Positions 1 to 8,099 of a stretch of DNA of 64,000 nucleotides are shown here, piece by piece. The notes beneath the pieces are model-generated. The model did not search any database. It was not told the DNA's origin and saw nothing but the letters and a program-made list of their open reading frames with translations. The translations under genes were made by a program, and so were the position numbers. Position 1 is the first letter of the stretch. The number at the start of each line of letters is the position of its first letter. The stretch is from Halalkalibacter oceani. GTDB lineage: Bacteria; Bacillota; Bacilli; Bacillales; Bacillaceae_D. The stretch is from contig NZ_JAMBOL010000001.1 in the NCBI RefSeq assembly GCF_023715605.1, positions 186,001 to 250,000 on the forward strand, written 5' to 3'.

Positions 1-1
1 A

Positions 2-700
2 AATTTGTACGATCACGCGCAAAAGACTTTTATTCAGCATGCTTCTCATGAATTAAAAACCCCGATTATGGTCATTAAAAGCTACGCTCATTCGGTAAAA
101 GATGGCATTATGCCGAAGGAAAATATGGAAAAAACGATGGACGTCATAGTTGAAGAAGCGAACCGGATGGAGCGCCGCGTGATTGATATGCTTTATTATA
201 CGAAGCTTGACTCACTCAAGGAAGAAACGCCGAAGCATGAGGATCTTGTCTTTGGCGACCTTGCCTTTCAAATTGAAGAACGCTTCCGCGTCCAGCGAGA
301 GGATGTGAAGATTCTCGTTGAAGGAGCGGATACGCGCTTCAAAGGGGACCGTGAACAACTGGAGGTTTTGCTTGAGAACCTCGTTGAAAATGCGTTACGC
401 TATGCGCAAGATACGATCTGGATTAAAGCCGAAGCAGATGAACAGCGGACGAAAATTATCGTTGAGAATAACGGGGAGCATATCCCGGCCAGCGACTTGC
501 CACAGCTTTTTAATCCATTTTATAAGGGGAACAAAGGGAAGTTTGGTCTTGGGCTGGCGATTGTAAAACGGATTTCAGAGCTGCACAATGGCTATCCGAA
601 AGTCGAAAACAGCGATGTTGGCGTCAGATTTGTCGTGACGATTCCGAAGCAGGAAACTGAGCAGGGCAAGGCGGCGCGCCGGCATAAAAGGAAGGCTTAG
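2..700 (+). CDS. cssS: Sensor histidine kinase, CssS-like (5' end outside window)
   Basis: C-terminal about 230 residues of a membrane sensor kinase; the reading frame is open to the left edge, so the sensor and HAMP parts lie outside the window. The dimerisation box with the phospho-acceptor His reads HASHELKTPIMVIKSYAHS near the start, followed by an HATPase domain with the N box (ENLVENALRYA) and G box (GKFGLGLAIVKR). The His-box region and the KDGIMP segment closely resemble B. subtilis CssS, the kinase that senses misfolded secreted proteins. That fits prsA lying 2 kb downstream, but assignment to CssS rather than another HAMP kinase is inference. Confidence 0.75.
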   Translation, partial: NLYDHAQKTFIQHASHELKTPIMVIKSYAHSVKDGIMPKENMEKTMDVIVEEANRMERRVIDMLYYTKLDSLKEETPKHEDLVFGDLAFQIEERFRVQREDVKILVEGADTRFKGDREQLEVLLENLVENALRYAQDTIWIKAEADEQRTKIIVENNGEHIPASDLPQLFNPFYKGNKGKFGLGLAIVKRISELHNGYPKVENSDVGVRFVVTIPKQETEQGKAARRHKRKA

Positions 701-776
701 ACGCGGCGCTTGTTACTTGAAGATCCGGGACGGGGAGAGCGAGCCTGTCAACTGAATGAGCCTTCTCAAAATCAGG

Positions 777-815
777 GGATGTGTCAAAAGGAAAAACAAC
801 CTTTTGGCACATCCC
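777..815 (+). terminator. Rho-independent terminator after the kinase gene
   Basis: A 15-bp stem with one mismatch (GGATGTG.CAAAAGG against CCTTTTG.CACATCC) encloses an A-rich loop. The T-run is weak. The core CAAAAGG/CCTTTTG and the AACAACC loop edge recur in other terminators of this window. Confidence 0.6.
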
Positions 816-873
816 TCTATGCTATACTTATAGAAAAGAGACGATTAGCGATGAAGGAGAGGTTGATGAATTA

Positions 874-1833
874 ATGGGAAAAGGGATTCGTTTTCAACAG
901 GTCGGCGACCGCGTTGAAACCTATTATTTAATTAAATCGGCGACAAAAGGGATTGCGAGCAACAATAAACCTTTTTTAACGCTCATTCTTTGTGATCATA
1001 CAGGGGAAATTGAAGCGAAGCTGTGGGGCGCTTCCCCTGAAGATGAAGCGACGTTTAAAAGCAGGGTCATCGTACATATCCAAGGGGAAGTAACGGAATA
1101 TAGAGGCCGGCTGCAAATGAAAATTAGCAGTATCCGGCCAACGAGCGCGATCGACCAGGTGAAGGTTGCTGATTTTGTTCGCTCCGCTCCGATGGCTCCT
1201 GCTGAAATGCTGGAGCAAATCACGCAATATATTTTTGAAATGAAGAATGCTAATATTCAACGGATTACCCGCCATCTTCTGAAAAAGCATCAGGAGGCTT
1301 TCCTCGAATCACCGGCAGCGACGAAAAACCACCATGAATTTGCCTCGGGCCTTGCTTATCACGTTGTCTGCATGTTAAATGTCGCCAAAAGCCTTGCTGC
1401 GCTTTATCCGAGCCTTGATACCGACTTGCTCTATGCCGGGGTTATTCTCCATGATTTAGGAAAAGTACGCGAGCTTTCCGGGGCGATTGATACGACGTAT
1501 ACATTAGAGGGAAAGCTGCTTGGTCATATTTCGATTATCGTCAATGAAATTGCCGAAGCCGCAAAGGAGCTTGGAATTGAAGGGGAAGAAGTGTTAATGC
1601 TGCAGCATATCGCTCTGAGCCATCACGGCAAAGGAGAATGGGGCAGTCCAAAGGCGCCTGTGCTGCGTGAAGCGGAAGTTCTCCATATGATTGATAACAT
1701 TGATGCGAAAATGAATATGATGGATCGCGCGCTTGAGCGGGTTCAGCCGGGAGAATTTTCCGAGCGGATCATGCCAATGGAAAACAGAACCTTCTATAAA
1801 CCGAGCTTTCATGAAGCGCCGCTTGATCTTTAA
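874..1833 (+). CDS. yhaM: 3'-5' exoribonuclease YhaM
   Basis: 319-residue homologue of B. subtilis YhaM (314 aa), a 3'-to-5' exonuclease that degrades RNA and some DNA. An N-terminal OB-fold (about 15-90) precedes an HD domain (about 160-290) with metal-binding residues in KNHHEF, the HD of [14 protein letters not shown], and [13 protein letters not shown] chose the ATG at 874 because AAGGAGAGG lies upstream and the family begins M-x-KGI; the frame is open further upstream only through a terminator hairpin. It sits next to yhaL and prsA as in B. subtilis. Confidence 0.95.
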   Translation: MGKGIRFQQVGDRVETYYLIKSATKGIASNNKPFLTLILCDHTGEIEAKLWGASPEDEATFKSRVIVHIQGEVTEYRGRLQMKISSIRPTSAIDQVKVADFVRSAPMAPAEMLEQITQYIFEMKNANIQRITRHLLKKHQEAFLESPAATKNHHEFASGLAYHVVCMLNVAKSLAALYPSLDTDLLYAGVILHDLGKVRELSGAIDTTYTLEGKLLGHISIIVNEIAEAAKELGIEGEEVLMLQHIALSHHGKGEWGSPKAPVLREAEVLHMIDNIDAKMNMMDRALERVQPGEFSERIMPMENRTFYKPSFHEAPLDL

Positions 1834-1900
1834 TTCTAGTTCTAAACCTCCGGGCTTGTACATAGATATACAGTAGTACAAGCTGCATGGAGGGAAGGAA

Positions 1901-2206
1901 ATGGAAACAAAACAAAAAAACACACGACGGGCATTATGGTTGTTAGCTGTTTTAGTACTCGCATTTCTCTTGACTCAAACAAGACTTGGTATGATCCTTT
2001 TTTCAAGTCCCTGGTGGGTTTATCTTGTCATCATCGGAATTATCGTCAGTGGCTATTTCTCGCTGAAATATACGTTGGAGGACAAACGGTACGAGCAGGA
2101 ATGGATTGAAAGTGAAGGCAAGGTCTACCTTGAGCGGATGGCGGCCGAAAAGGATCGGAGAAATCATATGAAAGAAGCTGTCTCCAAGGCGAAAAACACG
2201 CTCTAA
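1901..2206 (+). CDS. yhaL: Sporulation protein YhaL family
   Basis: A 101-residue membrane protein with two predicted transmembrane segments (about 10-28 and 36-53) and a charged C-terminal tail with the WIE.EG..Y.ERM pattern of the YhaL family. B. subtilis YhaL is shorter (about 70 aa) and belongs to the sporulation programme; its molecular role is not established. The start has a good ribosome binding site (GGAGGGAAGGAA). It lies between yhaM and prsA, the order known from B. subtilis, which supports the call. Confidence 0.8.
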   Translation: METKQKNTRRALWLLAVLVLAFLLTQTRLGMILFSSPWWVYLVIIGIIVSGYFSLKYTLEDKRYEQEWIESEGKVYLERMAAEKDRRNHMKEAVSKAKNTL

Positions 2207-2358
2207 AGACGGATGAAAAAAACGAGAGCGGGTCAAAAGTATTTCACCTACATGACTATCCGAACAAAGGAAAAGAGGGGAAGCCGCCGCTCCTGAAAGC
2301 GTGCCCCCCATCCCGGTAGCGAGGCCGAAGAGCCGGACCCCTGACTACGAAACAAAAA

Positions 2359-2430
2359 GAGCTTGAGACAAAATTAGCTTTGAACCTATTGGCAATGGCT
2401 TTAAAAGATCGTAGGGGTTCCACTCATTGC
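2359..2430 (+). repeat. Dispersed intergenic repeat, short copy (a)
   Basis: Starts with GAGCTTGAGACAAAA, then TAGCTTTGAACCTATTGGCA and ATGGCT, and ends with AAAGATCGT followed by GGTTCCACTCATTG. The same left and right blocks recur at 35337-35459 (with an internal hairpin), 49106-49190 and, inverted, 51886-51998. This copy lacks the inner hairpin, so it looks like a deletion derivative or a core form. It lies just before the yhaL/prsA terminator. Confidence 0.75.
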
Positions 2431-2431
2431 T

Positions 2432-2484
2432 AAGGGGCCGGGAAAAAGGTGAAAAAACAACCTTTTTCCCGGCCCCTTTTTTTA
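2432..2484. terminator. Bidirectional terminator between yhaL and prsA
   Basis: A long GC-rich hairpin (AAGGGGCCGGGAAAAAGGT paired with ACCTTTTTCCCGGCCCCTT) followed by a T-run on the plus strand and, from its own A-tract, one on the minus strand. It separates the converging genes yhaL and prsA. Confidence 0.85.
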
Positions 2485-3393
2485 TTCAGCCGCTGATTCG
2501 CTTGCGTCAGAAGTGAATAAATCAGAAAACTGCTGATCGCGGATATCGATGTCAGATTGCTCAAGCAGTTCATTCATCACTTCTTCCGTTGATTTGGACT
2601 GCTCCTGGATCAAAATTTGTTCAATGTCGGCAGCGAAATCTTCATAGCTTGCCTTTTGCCCCGTTACTTTAATAATATGGAAGCCGTAATCGGACTCAAC
2701 CGGCTCACTGATTTCCCCGACTTCAAGTGAAAAGGCCGCTTCTTCGAAAGGCGCAACCATCCGTCCTTTGCCGAAATAGCCAAGTTCTCCACCGTTTGCC
2801 GCCGATCCATCAATCGAATACTCCTCGGCAAGTGCCGCAAAGTCTTCGCCAGCCTCTAGCTTGTCCAATACTTCCTGTGCGGTTGCTTCATCTTCCACTA
2901 AAATGTGGCTTGCTTCAACCTGCTCTGAAAACTGCTCGCTGTTTTCCTCATAATAAGCCTGCTTAGCTTCTTCCGTCACTTCCACATCGGCTGAAGCCAG
3001 CTGCTGTAAAATGAGAGGAGGGATAATGTATTCCTCAGTAAAAGTATCCAAAGAGTCTGCTTCGATGTTAAATTGTGAACGCAGGACATTGAGCAATTCT
3101 TCATCATCCTGAACGCCCAAATTGGTCCGGAACTTATCAAGCTCTGCCTGGATTTCTTCATCTGTCAACTCAATATTTTCTCCTGCTTTCAGCAGGATAT
3201 CGCGCCGAATCATTTCTTCCAGTGTAGCCTCACCGTAGCGCTGCTTTAATGTATTGACAAATTCACTTTCGGTAATTTCTGTTCCATTCACTACAGCTAC
3301 TGCTGTCTGGTCATCCGCTGCTTCATTATCATTACAGGCAGCTAACAAGGTTATGCAACAGAGGCCGACAGCGGCCAATAAATGCTTTTTCAT
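2482..3393 (-). CDS. prsA: Extracytoplasmic foldase lipoprotein PrsA
   Basis: 303-residue peptidyl-prolyl isomerase lipoprotein that folds secreted proteins on the outer face of the membrane. The signal peptide ends in a lipobox (LLAAC, Cys about 19). A SurA-like N-terminal region precedes a parvulin/PpiC domain at about 150-245 (EASHILV, GGELGYFGKGRM, GFHIIKV). The frame extends three codons upstream to a GTG, but that GTG overlaps the Shine-Dalgarno GAGGAG, so the ATG at 3393 is preferred. Its distance from a CssS-like kinase and the ecs genes suggests a secretion-quality-control neighbourhood. Confidence 0.95.
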   Translation of the reverse strand: MKKHLLAAVGLCCITLLAACNDNEAADDQTAVAVVNGTEITESEFVNTLKQRYGEATLEEMIRRDILLKAGENIELTDEEIQAELDKFRTNLGVQDDEELLNVLRSQFNIEADSLDTFTEEYIIPPLILQQLASADVEVTEEAKQAYYEENSEQFSEQVEASHILVEDEATAQEVLDKLEAGEDFAALAEEYSIDGSAANGGELGYFGKGRMVAPFEEAAFSLEVGEISEPVESDYGFHIIKVTGQKASYEDFAADIEQILIQEQSKSTEEVMNELLEQSDIDIRDQQFSDLFTSDASESAAE

Positions 3394-3582
3394 TCGATTC
3401 ACTCCTCAACTTCTGACGAAACGTAAAAGTCTGTCTCTTCATAAAGATAACTATACCATAGTTCCTTAGTAGAGATAAAGAGGCCAAATAAGTTCCTGTA
3501 AAACGTAATTGGGAAAAAGGCCCAGTACTTATCCTCATGACGTGCATAGAATATTCTAACCAAGTAAGGAGGAGGTGTTACT

Positions 3583-3666
3583 ATGTCTAACGCATACCAA
3601 GGTGGATTTGCGTTGATCGTCGTATTGTTCATCTTATTAGTCATTGTAGGTGCTGCTTGGCTATAA
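3583..3666 (+). CDS. YjcZ-family sporulation microprotein (27 aa), first copy
   Basis: 27-residue hydrophobic peptide MSNAYQGGFALIVVLFILLV and a short tail, with the Gly-rich start, single transmembrane helix and IVGAAWL end typical of the YjcZ/SscA-like family in spore formers. A strong AAGGAGGAGG site precedes the ATG. GCATAGAATA about 40 bases upstream could be part of a mother-cell sigma promoter, which is speculative. A second member follows 68 bases downstream. Confidence 0.85.
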   Translation: MSNAYQGGFALIVVLFILLVIVGAAWL

Positions 3667-3733
3667 ATGAGCAAGGATCCAACGCCTTTGCGGGATAGAG
3701 CAGCTCCACACTAAATCAAGGAGGGAAAGCAAT

Positions 3734-3820
3734 ATGAGTCACGGCTACAATAACAGCTTTGCGCTATTGGTCGTCCTGTTTATCTTGTTAGTGATTATTG
3801 GGGCCTCCTGGTGGTTCTAA
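3734..3820 (+). CDS. YjcZ-family sporulation microprotein (28 aa), second copy
   Basis: 28-residue peptide MSHGYNNSFALLVVLFILLV plus IIGASWWF, clearly paralogous to the preceding gene (same FAL.VVLFILLVI core), with its own AAGGAGGG site. A strong terminator starts 11 bases after the stop, so the two genes probably form one short transcript. Family role: small membrane or spore-envelope protein, not precisely known. Confidence 0.85.
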   Translation: MSHGYNNSFALLVVLFILLVIIGASWWF

Positions 3821-3830
3821 TAGCAAAAGA

Positions 3831-3867
3831 AGTGTCTCAAAAGGCTGAAAAGCCTTTTGAGACACTT
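3831..3867 (+). terminator. Terminator after the YjcZ pair
   Basis: Perfect 16-bp stem AGTGTCTCAAAAGGCT / AGCCTTTTGAGACACT with a GAAA tetraloop. The stem has the CAAAAGG core common in this window; the T-run is short. Confidence 0.75.
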
Positions 3868-3923
3868 CCGACAGCTAAGGACAAGCTGCTTTTCTCTTCT
3901 TTTGGGACCTGCTCACATCCTGC

Positions 3924-4103
3924 CTATGTAAATAAAATTTTAACATATGTAGAAGTAAGTAAAATCGTTATAAGGATATTGATTGTGCGGAAAAGCTTCG
4001 GCTGCTTTTCAATCGGGATCTCGCGCTTGATGCACAGAGCATCTGTCATCGAGTTAATCATGAACAGGATGAAAAGCGCAAATAAAATAATAAAGAAGAC
4101 CAT
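3924..4103 (-). CDS. Small membrane protein, unknown function (59 aa)
   Basis: 59 residues with two hydrophobic segments (MVFFIILFALFILFMINSM and LITILLTSTYVKILF) separated by a basic loop. The frame is open further upstream, but AGGAGG lies seven bases before the ATG at 4103, and the upstream extension would overlap the divergent ypmS-like gene. I do not recognise the family. Confidence 0.6.
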   Translation of the reverse strand: MVFFIILFALFILFMINSMTDALCIKREIPIEKQPKLFRTINILITILLTSTYVKILFT

Positions 4104-4254
4104 GTCTCTGCCTCCTGACGGACAATGATAGTTAAACTTTATCAAAAGTTGACTGAAAAAGATAGGAAAATAGCTTAATTTATCTGGAGTGTTTATAATT
4201 TTGTCATAAGAGGAAAAGAGGGCGATGGAAGACTTCGTTCCGTAGGAGGGAACT

Positions 4255-4854
4255 ATGAAAAAAATGGACAAGGTTAACTGGAAGATCGCGTTTTTCACTT
4301 TGCTTGGCCTGCTTATTTGCCTTGGTCTTGCCTGCATGATCATGATCGTGCGATTCTTTCCTGATGCAGAGGAAGATTATTTTGTTCCAAAAGAGCGTGG
4401 AGCAGAAGAGGCCAGCTTTGTGATCCAAACGGATCGGAGCCGGTTAAATACATACTTGGAAAAGTATTTACAGGAGCAGGAGAGCGAGATGTCTTATTTG
4501 ATTGAACTGACGGATGAAGTTGTGCAATTTCGGTCATCTTTGCCGATCATGGGCCAGAACGTGCCGATTGAAATGAACTTTTTTCCGGCAGTTGCGGAAA
4601 ATGGAGACTTGCTGCTGGAAGTGAGAAGTGTCGCGGTAGGGCTGTTGCAACTTCCCGTGGAACGGGTGCTTCAACTGGTTGATGCCTGGGTGGAGCGCCC
4701 CGATTGGGTGAATATTTATCCGGGGGAGAGGCTGGTCGAGGTTGGCATTACCGAACTCGAAGTTGGCGAAAATGAAGTGTTTTCGTTCCGGATGGTTACC
4801 TTTGATTTGCCGAATGACCGGATTGAGCTTGAAATGATCGCGAATGAAAAATAG
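4255..4854 (+). CDS. YpmS-like (DUF2140) membrane-anchored protein
   Basis: 199 residues with one N-terminal transmembrane segment (about 10-32) and an extracytoplasmic domain. The segments LPIMGQNVPIEMNFFPAV, GDLLLEVRSVAVG, VNIYPGERLVEVG and NDRIELEM match the layout of B. subtilis YpmS. The family has no proven function. A strong GTAGGAGGG site precedes the ATG. It faces the DUF3267 gene across a shared terminator. Confidence 0.75.
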   Translation: MKKMDKVNWKIAFFTLLGLLICLGLACMIMIVRFFPDAEEDYFVPKERGAEEASFVIQTDRSRLNTYLEKYLQEQESEMSYLIELTDEVVQFRSSLPIMGQNVPIEMNFFPAVAENGDLLLEVRSVAVGLLQLPVERVLQLVDAWVERPDWVNIYPGERLVEVGITELEVGENEVFSFRMVTFDLPNDRIELEMIANEK

Positions 4855-4864
4855 CGATAAGAAA

Positions 4865-4903
4865 AGGGTGTCACAAAACGGAATCGTTTGGTCTGACACC
4901 CTC
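4865..4903. terminator. Bidirectional terminator
   Basis: AGGGTGTCA...AAACG paired with CGTTT...TGACACCCT, between the converging ypmS-like and DUF3267 genes. The inner stem has mismatches. Confidence 0.65.
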
Positions 4904-4906
4904 GGG

Positions 4907-5449
4907 CTATGCAGCCTGTTTTACTAAAATATGAAACCCGTCTGCGCGGTTTTCAACATAGCTGTTCTTTGGAGCTTTCATGAGATACGATACGTAAATG
5001 ACGTCGAAAAATGCGAGTCCGAAATGGATCGAGCTCATGATCGAAATATAGGCAATATAAGTGGGAAAAGCAATGGCCGCGACAGCACCGACTGCTGTTA
5101 ACACGATCAGTGGCATCAACAGTGAAATTAAAAATAAATCGCGAGACAGCGGCTTTGCCATTTTAACCGCGAGCGTCGGGATCAGGGAAAGACGTTCTAC
5201 TTTAAGCAGCACTCTTTTCCCGCAGAGCCAGATCGGAATCATATGCAAAACTTTATGGGTCAGGACGAGTACTGGAATACTGAGAATAAATAAGAAAAGA
5301 CTTATATTGGTTAATTGTGATGGTTCGACAAAGGAACTCACAGCTAAATAGTACAACAGGAAAGAAAAAAGCATCGTACATGCTGAATAGAACACGAGGC
5401 GCAGTGCTCCGTAATCTTGTGTAATGCGAATCGTTTTCCAGCAATTCAT
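4907..5449 (-). CDS. DUF3267 family membrane protein (YhaJ-like)
   Basis: 180-residue membrane protein with four hydrophobic segments (about 22-42, 50-70, 104-130, 135-160). DUF3267 proteins resemble zinc metalloproteases and often carry HExxH near the second helix; here the place reads HKVLHMIP, so the catalytic Glu is Lys. It may be a non-catalytic member. The ATG at 5449 is preferred over the GTG at 5461, which overlaps the GAGGAGG site. The place between prsA and hpr matches B. subtilis yhaJ, from memory. Confidence 0.65.
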   Translation of the reverse strand: MNCWKTIRITQDYGALRLVFYSACTMLFSFLLYYLAVSSFVEPSQLTNISLFLFILSIPVLVLTHKVLHMIPIWLCGKRVLLKVERLSLIPTLAVKMAKPLSRDLFLISLLMPLIVLTAVGAVAAIAFPTYIAYISIMSSIHFGLAFFDVIYVSYLMKAPKNSYVENRADGFHILVKQAA

Positions 5450-5563
5450 AGTGGGTGCCACCTCCTCAATCTAATTGCTTAATTTACGCCTGTTTTGCCA
5501 AAAAATCAAGAGGCTGATGAAAAATAAAAGGATTTCGACAATAAAAAACGCTTTCATGGAAAA

Positions 5564-5608
5564 GGAGCTGCTTCAAAAGAGGGGTAGTTTCCCTTTTGAA
5601 GCAGCTCC
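5564..5608 (-). terminator. Terminator downstream of hpr
   Basis: GGAGCTGCTTCAAAAG paired with CTTTTGAAGCAGCTCC, 16 bp without mismatch, just beyond the 3' end of hpr on the minus strand. Confidence 0.75.
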
Positions 5609-5622
5609 AAAGCAGGCAGCTT

Positions 5623-6180
5623 TTATTTCTTTTTCACTAACTTGCCTTCCTGTTCGGTAAATTCTTCATCGAATTTGTGCAAGGTCTCTTCGAACATTTC
5701 AACGAAATCAGGCCCGTAAATATGGCGGACGATACTGATTAATTCTGAGAATTCAGGGAATTTACCGTAAAGATTCCGAATTGGCAAAGCTCCTTCGTAT
5801 ACGCCATAGGTCGTCGGCTCGTACGCTTCAAGCGTTTGCAAAAATAACTCCTGACCTTCCTTCGTCAAGCAGACGTAGGTATTTCGCTTATCGTTTTCTT
5901 TTTTAGAAAAAACGAGCAAGCCTCTTTCTTCCAGCTTTTTCGAGAAGTTGAAGGCAGTCGAGACATGCATCACACCAAATTTCGCAATATCTGAGATAGA
6001 GGCTCCATCCAGATGATAGGCTATCCATAAGATATGATGCTCATTAATATTAAGGTCAAATGGTTTAATCCACGTTTGCCAGTCCTTCTCTACTGATTTC
6101 CACAATGCTTTACTTAGCTGCGCTACCTTATGGCTAAACATAACAGATTGTTTTAAGGAGCAAGGTATTTGGTGATCCAT
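5623..6180 (-). CDS. hpr: MarR-type transition-state regulator Hpr/ScoC
   Basis: 185 residues, near-match to B. subtilis Hpr (203 aa) through the winged-helix core ([50 protein letters not shown]). Hpr represses exoprotease and sporulation genes during the transition state. The C-terminal tail is shorter than in B. subtilis. A GGGGGGAG site precedes the ATG. A sigma-A-like promoter and an 18-bp palindrome lie upstream. Confidence 0.95.
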   Translation of the reverse strand: MDHQIPCSLKQSVMFSHKVAQLSKALWKSVEKDWQTWIKPFDLNINEHHILWIAYHLDGASISDIAKFGVMHVSTAFNFSKKLEERGLLVFSKKENDKRNTYVCLTKEGQELFLQTLEAYEPTTYGVYEGALPIRNLYGKFPEFSELISIVRHIYGPDFVEMFEETLHKFDEEFTEQEGKLVKKK

Positions 6181-6204
6181 CTTTCTCCCCCCATCGTAAA
6201 GTTG

Positions 6205-6253
6205 ATTATCCCTTTCAATCTGTCCAAGTCAAAAAAACTATTTAAGAATAGTT
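6205..6253 (-). promoter_or_regulatory. hpr promoter and upstream palindrome
   Basis: On the minus strand TTGACT (6232-6227) and GATAAT (6210-6205) are 16 bases apart, a good sigma-A promoter for hpr. Directly upstream, 6236-6253 is an inverted repeat AACTATT-N4-AATAGTT, placed as an operator would be. Whether it binds Hpr itself or another regulator is unknown. Confidence 0.6.
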
Positions 6254-6354
6254 TGTTGCTGTTATTATACAAGAAATGGGCGGTGAATGACTTAGCGTGA
6301 AGCAATGAAAAGCCGTGATTTGAAACGGTGCTTAACGCTCTTTAAAAGGGAAAA

Positions 6355-6400
6355 CCGGAGATGTCTTTAAAGGAAAAGCTTCCCTTTAGACATCTTCCGG
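6355..6400. terminator. Isolated terminator-like hairpin between divergent genes
   Basis: CCGGAGATGTCTTTAAAGG pairs with CCCTTTAGACATCTTCCGG. It lies between the divergent genes hpr and the 62-aa membrane protein, so it ends no visible gene. It could be a leader hairpin of the downstream gene or the relic of a lost gene. Confidence 0.55.
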
Positions 6401-6509
6401 AAATGCTCACATTCATTCGTGCTTTTTCTTCTTGTTTATCACGTAAGAGCGAAAAACGAGTCATCTTTCCTTGCTTTCTTCATATATCTAATAGGCAAGG
6501 AGGGGTTTT

Positions 6510-6698
6510 ATGGAAGCATTTATTTTATTACTGATTTCCGTTTGTTTACTTTCCATATACGGTTTTATATATGTGGCTTACCGGCTGCTTCGGAAAGTGA
6601 AGCAGGAGGAAAAGTCACAATTTAAAAAGACGTTTGTCATCCTGTTGTTCCTCGCCGTATTGAGCGGCTCAAGCGCCACTTGGCTCGTTCTTCCATAA
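6510..6698 (+). CDS. Small two-helix membrane protein, unknown (62 aa)
   Basis: 62 residues with hydrophobic segments at about 3-24 and 44-61 and a basic/acidic loop RLLRKVKQEEKSQFKK between. The start has AAGGAGGGG at good spacing. B. subtilis has yhaH and trpP at about this place, but this is neither. Family not recognised. Confidence 0.65.
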   Translation: MEAFILLLISVCLLSIYGFIYVAYRLLRKVKQEEKSQFKKTFVILLFLAVLSGSSATWLVLP

Positions 6699-6756
6699 GA
6701 ACGATAAGGCGAAAGAACCGGCTTCTTATTATTGTGCAATACCGGATGTCCCCATT

Positions 6757-7833
6757 TTAACGACGATAATTCTTCATATAGTCACTCAGCGCGACACAGG
6801 CTTCCAGCGGAACAGCGTTATAAGTGGAGGCGCGGCAGCCTCCGACGGAACGATGTCCGTTTAGACCGACAAAGCCGAGTTCCTTCGCCTTGGCAAGGAA
6901 GCGTTTATTCTCTTCCTCACTAGGCAGGTTGAACGTTATGTTCATGAGAGAGCGTGATTCTTTTTCGGCATGCCCGCGATAGAATCCGTCGCTTTCGTCG
7001 ATTGCGTCATAGATCAGCTTCGCTTTTTCTTCATTTTTTCTTTCAATCGCGTCAATTCCGCCCTGGTCTTTGACCCATTGCAGCACTTGATTTAGCATAT
7101 AAATCGAGAATGTCGGCGGGGTATGATAAAGGGAATTCGTCTCACTATGCGTCCGGTAGCGTAGCAGTGTCGGCACATGATCAACTTCTTCCTCAAGAAG
7201 ATCCTCACGAATAATAACGATCGTCACTCCGGCAGGACCGAGGTTTTTCTGAGCGCCGGCATAGATCATACCGAACTTTTCAATTTCAATTTTCCGTGAA
7301 AGAATATCACTCGACATGTCAGCAATTAACGGGGCATGCGTGACGGTCGGAAATTCCTTCCATTGCGTTCCAAAAATCGTATTATTGGAAGTAAGGTGAA
7401 CATAAGCGTCATTCTCGTTGTAGGTGATAGCATCGAGCGCCGGAATGGAGCGGTACTGCGTCTCCTTCGTAGAAGCACCGACAGCCGTTTCCCCGAGCAG
7501 CTTTCCTTCTTTTAGCGCTTTCTCGGACCACGAGCCTGTTAACAAATAGTTTCCGATCTTCCCGGGCTTTAAAAATTGCAGCGGGACCATCGCGAATTGG
7601 AGGCTGGCGCCGCCCTGTAGGAAGAGCACCTTATATGAATCGGGAATAGCAAGCAGTTCCTTGAGTAAGGCGATTGCTTCTTCATGAACAGCTTCAAAAT
7701 CTTTGCTGCGGTGACTTAATTCCATCACGGACATGCCAGTACCATTGAAATTTGTTAATTCAGCCTGCGCTTTCTCTAAGACGCTTTTTGGCAAAGCTGA
7801 GGGGCCAGCATTAAAGTTAAAAACATCTTGCAT
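6757..7833 (-). CDS. serC: Phosphoserine aminotransferase
   Basis: 358-residue PLP enzyme of class V that converts 3-phosphohydroxypyruvate and glutamate to phosphoserine in serine synthesis. FNFNAGPSALP at the N-terminus, LFLQGGASLQFAMVP, the PLP lysine in YAGAQKNLGPAG and the C-terminal GLNGHRSVGGCRAS are family signatures. The frame continues to a GTG at 7842, but that codon overlaps the AAAGGAG site, so the ATG at 7833 is chosen. The position between hpr and hit is as in B. subtilis. Confidence 0.95.
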   Translation of the reverse strand: MQDVFNFNAGPSALPKSVLEKAQAELTNFNGTGMSVMELSHRSKDFEAVHEEAIALLKELLAIPDSYKVLFLQGGASLQFAMVPLQFLKPGKIGNYLLTGSWSEKALKEGKLLGETAVGASTKETQYRSIPALDAITYNENDAYVHLTSNNTIFGTQWKEFPTVTHAPLIADMSSDILSRKIEIEKFGMIYAGAQKNLGPAGVTIVIIREDLLEEEVDHVPTLLRYRTHSETNSLYHTPPTFSIYMLNQVLQWVKDQGGIDAIERKNEEKAKLIYDAIDESDGFYRGHAEKESRSLMNITFNLPSEEENKRFLAKAKELGFVGLNGHRSVGGCRASTYNAVPLEACVALSDYMKNYRR

Positions 7834-7951
7834 CTTCTCCACTCCTTTAACTCTTCACCACATTAATAGGTGTTAGATATGATTATCGTACCATAGTTTC
7901 ACCAAAAAATGCTTAGTTTTTTATGTATTTTCAGAATGTTCAAGAGTTAAA

Positions 7952-7994
7952 AAAAGGGTATGCTTTCAAAAGGTGGATAGCTCCCCTTTTTTTA
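7952..7994 (-). terminator. Terminator downstream of hit
   Basis: AAAAAAAGGG and CCCCTTTTTTT form a stem around an unpaired centre, in the gap between the end of hit and the start of serC, both on the minus strand. The rest of the gap (7834-8099) shows nothing recognisable, and I see no leader RNA for serC. Confidence 0.5.
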
Positions 7995-8099
7995 GTCTGA
8001 ACACCGGGTGAAACGGCTGTTTCATGCTGCGTCATGTTCGCTCAACTGATGCTACTGATCGAGCGAGACATCATTATATAATGAAAATAATCTTGGTGC

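Noticed and set aside
7834-8099. T-box or other riboswitch before serC
   Set aside because: I looked for a T-box or SAM-type layout on the minus strand and found no conserved box; only one terminator-like stem is present.
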